Part shown: positions 4,983 to 8,341 of the stretch, piece by piece
How the letters are laid out: each line of letters opens with the position of its first letter
Position numbering within the stretch: the stretch's first letter is position 1
Assembly: GCA_937915285.1 (NCBI GenBank)
Contig: CALDNG010000340.1
Span: 1 to 8,341 of the forward strand
DNA: 8,341 nucleotides
Reading direction: 5' to 3'
Source of the DNA: an uncultured Desulfomonile sp.
GTDB lineage: Bacteria; Desulfobacterota; Desulfomonilia; Desulfomonilales; Desulfomonilaceae
The notes under the pieces: generated by a model
What the model was told of the DNA's origin: nothing
Seen by the model: only the letters and a program-made list of their open reading frames with translations
Databases searched by the model: none
Program-made: the position numbers and the translations under genes

Positions 4983-7900
4983 ATGAATGATTGTGGACAC
5001 GGACAGTCTCCAGGAATTGGTAACGATGAAAACGAGAATGTCGTGGATCTGAACGCAGTCCGTTTTTTCAATATCTCTTCCGACATCCTCTGCACATTTG
5101 CATTTGACGGTTCTTTCAAGAGTCTTAACCCGGCTTTTACGAGAATCCTGGGATGGGAGCTAAAAGAGGCTTACCTGAAGCCATGGGTTGAGTTCATCCA
5201 TCCTGACGACCTAGAGAAGGCCACCGAAGCGTTTAAGGACCTCACCAAAGGTATTGCCAGAAACCAGGTGAGGATTCGAAGCCTCCACAAGGATGGATCA
5301 TACCGATATATCTCCTGGAATAGCTTGCCGGTTGTCAAAGATGCGTTGATTTTCAGTGCCGGCAGGGATGTGACAGACCTGAAGGCATTAGAGGAAGCTC
5401 TCGAGAGCTACAAAGGGGAATTGGAACGTCGAATTGAAGAACGAACCGCATCACTTAATGAAATCAACGAAAAACTGGCCCATGAGATATCCGTTCGTAA
5501 CAGGGTCGAGCATGATTTGAAGGAGAGAGAATCCAGACTGAAAGAGGCTCAGAGCATGGCTCACCTCGGAAGCTGGGAATATGATGTGCTTACTGATCAT
5601 CTGAACTGGTCAGACGAGATATTCAGGATTTTTGAAATAGATTCTTCGAAATTCGGGGCCTCATATTCAGCTTTTATCAACACCATTCATCCAGATGACA
5701 GAGATACCGTAAACCAGGCCTATACCTCTTCCTTAATAAACAAGACACCTTACGAAATAATACATAGATTAAAATTGCCAGACGGGCGAATCAAACATGT
5801 TCATGAGAAATGCCGCACATTCTACGATGATGCAGGCAATCCTATCCGATCTGTCGGAACGGTTCAGGATATTACCGAACAGAGGATGTTTGAAGAAAGT
5901 CTTGCGCAGAGTGAACAGAAGTTTCGCCTGGTGGCAGAAACAATTAATGACGTTTTCTGGATAAGTGAACTGGGACTGAGCAGGCTCATTTACGTCAGTC
6001 CGGGATACGAAAAAGTCTGGGGCCGACCCACTTCCAGCCTCTATCAGGCGCCCGACACTTTTTTGGACGCAGTTCATCCAGATGATTATGAACTTGCCAA
6101 GAAAATGATGACCCAGTTCCATGTCAAGGGACTTATTTACTCTTACGAATACCGAATTGTCCAGCCCAACGGCTCAGTCCGATGGATATTCGAAAGAGGT
6201 TTTCCTGTAGTAGATTCACAGGGAGAAATCACAAGTATTTGTGGTGTCTCAACTGACATTACCGAACGCAAGAACATTGAGGAGAGGCTAAGAAAGAGCG
6301 AACGCCAGTATAGGCTGGTTGTGGAGAAATCATCAGATGTCATATGGATCCTAGACCCGTATTCTCAAATGTTCTCATTTGTTTCAGCCGGGGTGAAAAA
6401 CGTTTTCGGATACACTACAGAGGAAGCCATGGCCATTCCGATGGTTGACTGGATTGCCCCGGAATGGAAGACAATGACAATGAATGCGCTCAAAAGTTTG
6501 ATTGACGGTGAATCACGTTCGTTCGTTTTGGAATTAGAGGTCTTTCAAAAGAGCGGTAAAAAGATTTGGTGCGAGATTACAGCCTCTCGCTGGAGGGATG
6601 AAGACAGCGGCCTCGTGCAAATAGCCGGGGCTTCCAGGGACATAAGCGATCGTAAACTTGTGGAAGAGTCCCTAAAAAGTAGTGAAGAGCGTTTCAGGCA
6701 GGTTTCGGAGCTTACAGGGGAATGGATTTGGGAAGTTGACAAACGCGGAATGTTCATCTTCTGTAGCTCTGCAGTCAAGAACATCATAGGATACTCACCT
6801 GAGGAACTGGTAAACAGGAAGACGTGCTGGGAGATCATTGCATCTGTTGATGAATATGAGTCTAATAAGTGTTTTCGCAACCAGTTTGACCTCATGCAGG
6901 AATACCATGCCCTTGTCTGCGAATATGTTCATAGGGATGGCTCTACGGTAACCATTGAATCGAGCGGATTTCCGGTAAGGGACGCTGAGGGAAATTTTGA
7001 GGGTTTCAGTGGGACCAACAAGGACATTTCCGAGAGGGTCAGGGCCACCGAGTCCCGTGAATTGCTTGCAGCCGTTGTTGAATCGGGAATGGACTCGGTT
7101 GTGGTGACAGACACAAAAGGGACGATAAAATATGTAAACCCGGGTTTTGAAAGATCAAGTGGGTATTCTTCGGATGAAGCGCTAGGGCTTAATCCTAGGG
7201 TTCTTAAGAGTGGGCTTCAGGATGACCGCTTCTACAGAAATTTATGGGAGACGATCACGGCCGGCAGGGTCTGGAGCGGCCACTTCATCAACAGGAGAAA
7301 GGACGGAACTTTATTCGAGGAAGACGCTGCAATCTCTCCGATATTCAATGCGGAAGGCCAAATAACGAATTACGTTGCAGTGAAGAGGGATGTTACCCGG
7401 GAAATGGCCCTGCAAAAGCAGCTTTTCCAATCCCAGAAAATGGAGGCGATCGGAACGCTCGCCGGCGGTATAGCGCATGACTTCAACAACATCATATTCG
7501 CAATTATCGGATATACCGAACTGGCGCTCGATTCCCTCCCCAACGACGGTGAAGCCCGCAAAGACCTCATGCATGTTCTGGACGCCAGTTCCAGAGCTGC
7601 AGACATGGTCCGACAAATACTCACCTTCAGTCGTCAGACCGAACTAGAGAAGAAGCCCATTGATATCGGTCCGCTCGTAAAGGAGGGGGTCAAGTTTCTC
7701 CGGGCAACAATTCCATCTACCATAGGCATACGCCAACAAATAGAGCCAAGCATTGGCAATATCATGGCAAATCCAACCCAAATGCACCAGGTGCTAATGA
7801 ATCTGTGCACAAATGCGGCCCATTCCATGAGGGATTCGAAGGGCACAATGACAATCAGGCTTAATCAGATTCATCTCGACCAGGAATTTTGCTCAAGGCA

Positions 7901-8341
7901 TGCTCTGGAATCGTCGGGAAACTACGTTCGGCTCACTGTCGAAGACACTGGACATGGCATACCACCTGAGATAATACAGAAAATTTTTGAACCTTACTTC
8001 ACCACCAAGAAAATTGACGAAGGGACCGGCATGGGGTTGGCAGTGGTTCATGGCATAGTGACGAGTCATGGTGGGGCCATGACGGTCAAAAGCACACCGG
8101 GAGTCGGTTCCGTTTTTGAGGTGTTTTTCCCGGTCATCGAATCAGGTCAGGATGCTGGTAGCTTAGCTGATGTTTCGTCGGTTCCTGCCGGTGTGGAACG
8201 AATCTTATTACTCGAGGATGAAGATATCATACTTGAAATGGAAAAGGCCATGCTGCAACACCTAGGTTACCAGGTCACAGCAGCAAGAGACCCAGAGCAG
8301 GCTCTGCAGATTTTTAGCGCCGATCCCAAAGCTTTCGACCT
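4983..8341 (+). CDS. Soluble hybrid histidine kinase with six PAS domains (3' truncated)
   Basis: The frame is open for 1119 codons to the window edge. No membrane segment or signal peptide is visible, so it is a cytoplasmic sensor. In order: PAS1 (about 26-132), a charged coiled-coil linker (about 134-185), PAS2 (186-300), PAS3 (310-430), PAS4 (439-560), PAS5 (567-688) and PAS6 (691-808). Several PAS domains end in the DIT/DIS-E-R type motif. HisKA follows with phospho-acceptor H832 in GGIAHDFNNI (codon 7476-7478), then HATPase with N box N940-L-C-T-N944, G1 box D988-T-G-H-G, F box IFEPYFTTK and G2 box G1014-T-G-M-G-L. A receiver domain starts at about 1072 with the acidic pocket E1078-D1079-E1080. 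The window ends before its phospho-acceptor Asp. A TGA at 4977-4979 is in frame just upstream, so the ATG at 4983 is the first possible start, though its Shine-Dalgarno is weak. A GTG at 5043 is an alternative. The signal and output partner are unknown. Confidence 0.95.
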   Translation, partial: MNDCGHGQSPGIGNDENENVVDLNAVRFFNISSDILCTFAFDGSFKSLNPAFTRILGWELKEAYLKPWVEFIHPDDLEKATEAFKDLTKGIARNQVRIRSLHKDGSYRYISWNSLPVVKDALIFSAGRDVTDLKALEEALESYKGELERRIEERTASLNEINEKLAHEISVRNRVEHDLKERESRLKEAQSMAHLGSWEYDVLTDHLNWSDEIFRIFEIDSSKFGASYSAFINTIHPDDRDTVNQAYTSSLINKTPYEIIHRLKLPDGRIKHVHEKCRTFYDDAGNPIRSVGTVQDITEQRMFEESLAQSEQKFRLVAETINDVFWISELGLSRLIYVSPGYEKVWGRPTSSLYQAPDTFLDAVHPDDYELAKKMMTQFHVKGLIYSYEYRIVQPNGSVRWIFERGFPVVDSQGEITSICGVSTDITERKNIEERLRKSERQYRLVVEKSSDVIWILDPYSQMFSFVSAGVKNVFGYTTEEAMAIPMVDWIAPEWKTMTMNALKSLIDGESRSFVLELEVFQKSGKKIWCEITASRWRDEDSGLVQIAGASRDISDRKLVEESLKSSEERFRQVSELTGEWIWEVDKRGMFIFCSSAVKNIIGYSPEELVNRKTCWEIIASVDEYESNKCFRNQFDLMQEYHALVCEYVHRDGSTVTIESSGFPVRDAEGNFEGFSGTNKDISERVRATESRELLAAVVESGMDSVVVTDTKGTIKYVNPGFERSSGYSSDEALGLNPRVLKSGLQDDRFYRNLWETITAGRVWSGHFINRRKDGTLFEEDAAISPIFNAEGQITNYVAVKRDVTREMALQKQLFQSQKMEAIGTLAGGIAHDFNNIIFAIIGYTELALDSLPNDGEARKDLMHVLDASSRAADMVRQILTFSRQTELEKKPIDIGPLVKEGVKFLRATIPSTIGIRQQIEPSIGNIMANPTQMHQVLMNLCTNAAHSMRDSKGTMTIRLNQIHLDQEFCSRHALESSGNYVRLTVEDTGHGIPPEIIQKIFEPYFTTKKIDEGTGMGLAVVHGIVTSHGGAMTVKSTPGVGSVFEVFFPVIESGQDAGSLADVSSVPAGVERILLLEDEDIILEMEKAMLQHLGYQVTAARDPEQALQIFSADPKAFD

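Noticed and set aside
5769..7846. Several minus-strand frames of 60-117 codons.
   Set aside because: They lie antisense to a continuous frame with clear PAS, HisKA and HATPase motifs, so they are shadows of the kinase gene.

Overview
The window looks like a chromosomal segment of an anaerobic or facultative proteobacterium, possibly a deltaproteobacterium (Desulfobacterota). That guess rests on gene style: a TAXI-type TRAP transporter with a DUF1850 partner, a class III CoA-transferase and a soluble multi-PAS hybrid histidine kinase, all with balanced base composition. No taxonomic marker gene is present, so the assignment is tentative. All recognised genes lie on the + strand.

Positions 1-3055 hold the end of a tightly packed TRAP transporter operon. 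It runs from a TAXI-family periplasmic solute-binding protein (5' end outside the window), through a small DUF1850 membrane-anchored protein that overlaps it by ATGA, to a fused 4TM/12TM TRAP permease 3 bases further on. Together they form a secondary, ion-driven uptake system for an unknown, probably carboxylated, organic solute.

Positions 3056-3376 are the most interesting part. In order they hold a 19-base palindrome overlapping a perfect TTGACA -35 box, a weak -10, a Shine-Dalgarno, an 18-codon open frame encoding a phenylalanine-rich peptide (MIHTFSTFFFSFRRNCVT), complementary segments that can pair in mutually exclusive ways, and a strong intrinsic terminator. This is the layout of a phenylalanine attenuator of the pheL/pheM kind. 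The gene it precedes is not pheA or pheST but a CaiB/BaiF family III CoA-transferase (3377-4576). If real, this would put an acyl/aryl-CoA activation gene under Phe-tRNA control.

Positions 4577-4982 are about 400 non-coding bases with two hairpin-forming elements and no convincing gene or promoter. From 4983 to the window end runs a large soluble hybrid histidine kinase with six PAS domains, HisKA, HATPase and the start of a receiver domain. It is cut off by the window edge just before the receiver's phospho-acceptor Asp would be expected. Nothing in the sequence ties the kinase directly to the transporter or the CoA-transferase beyond adjacency and shared strand.
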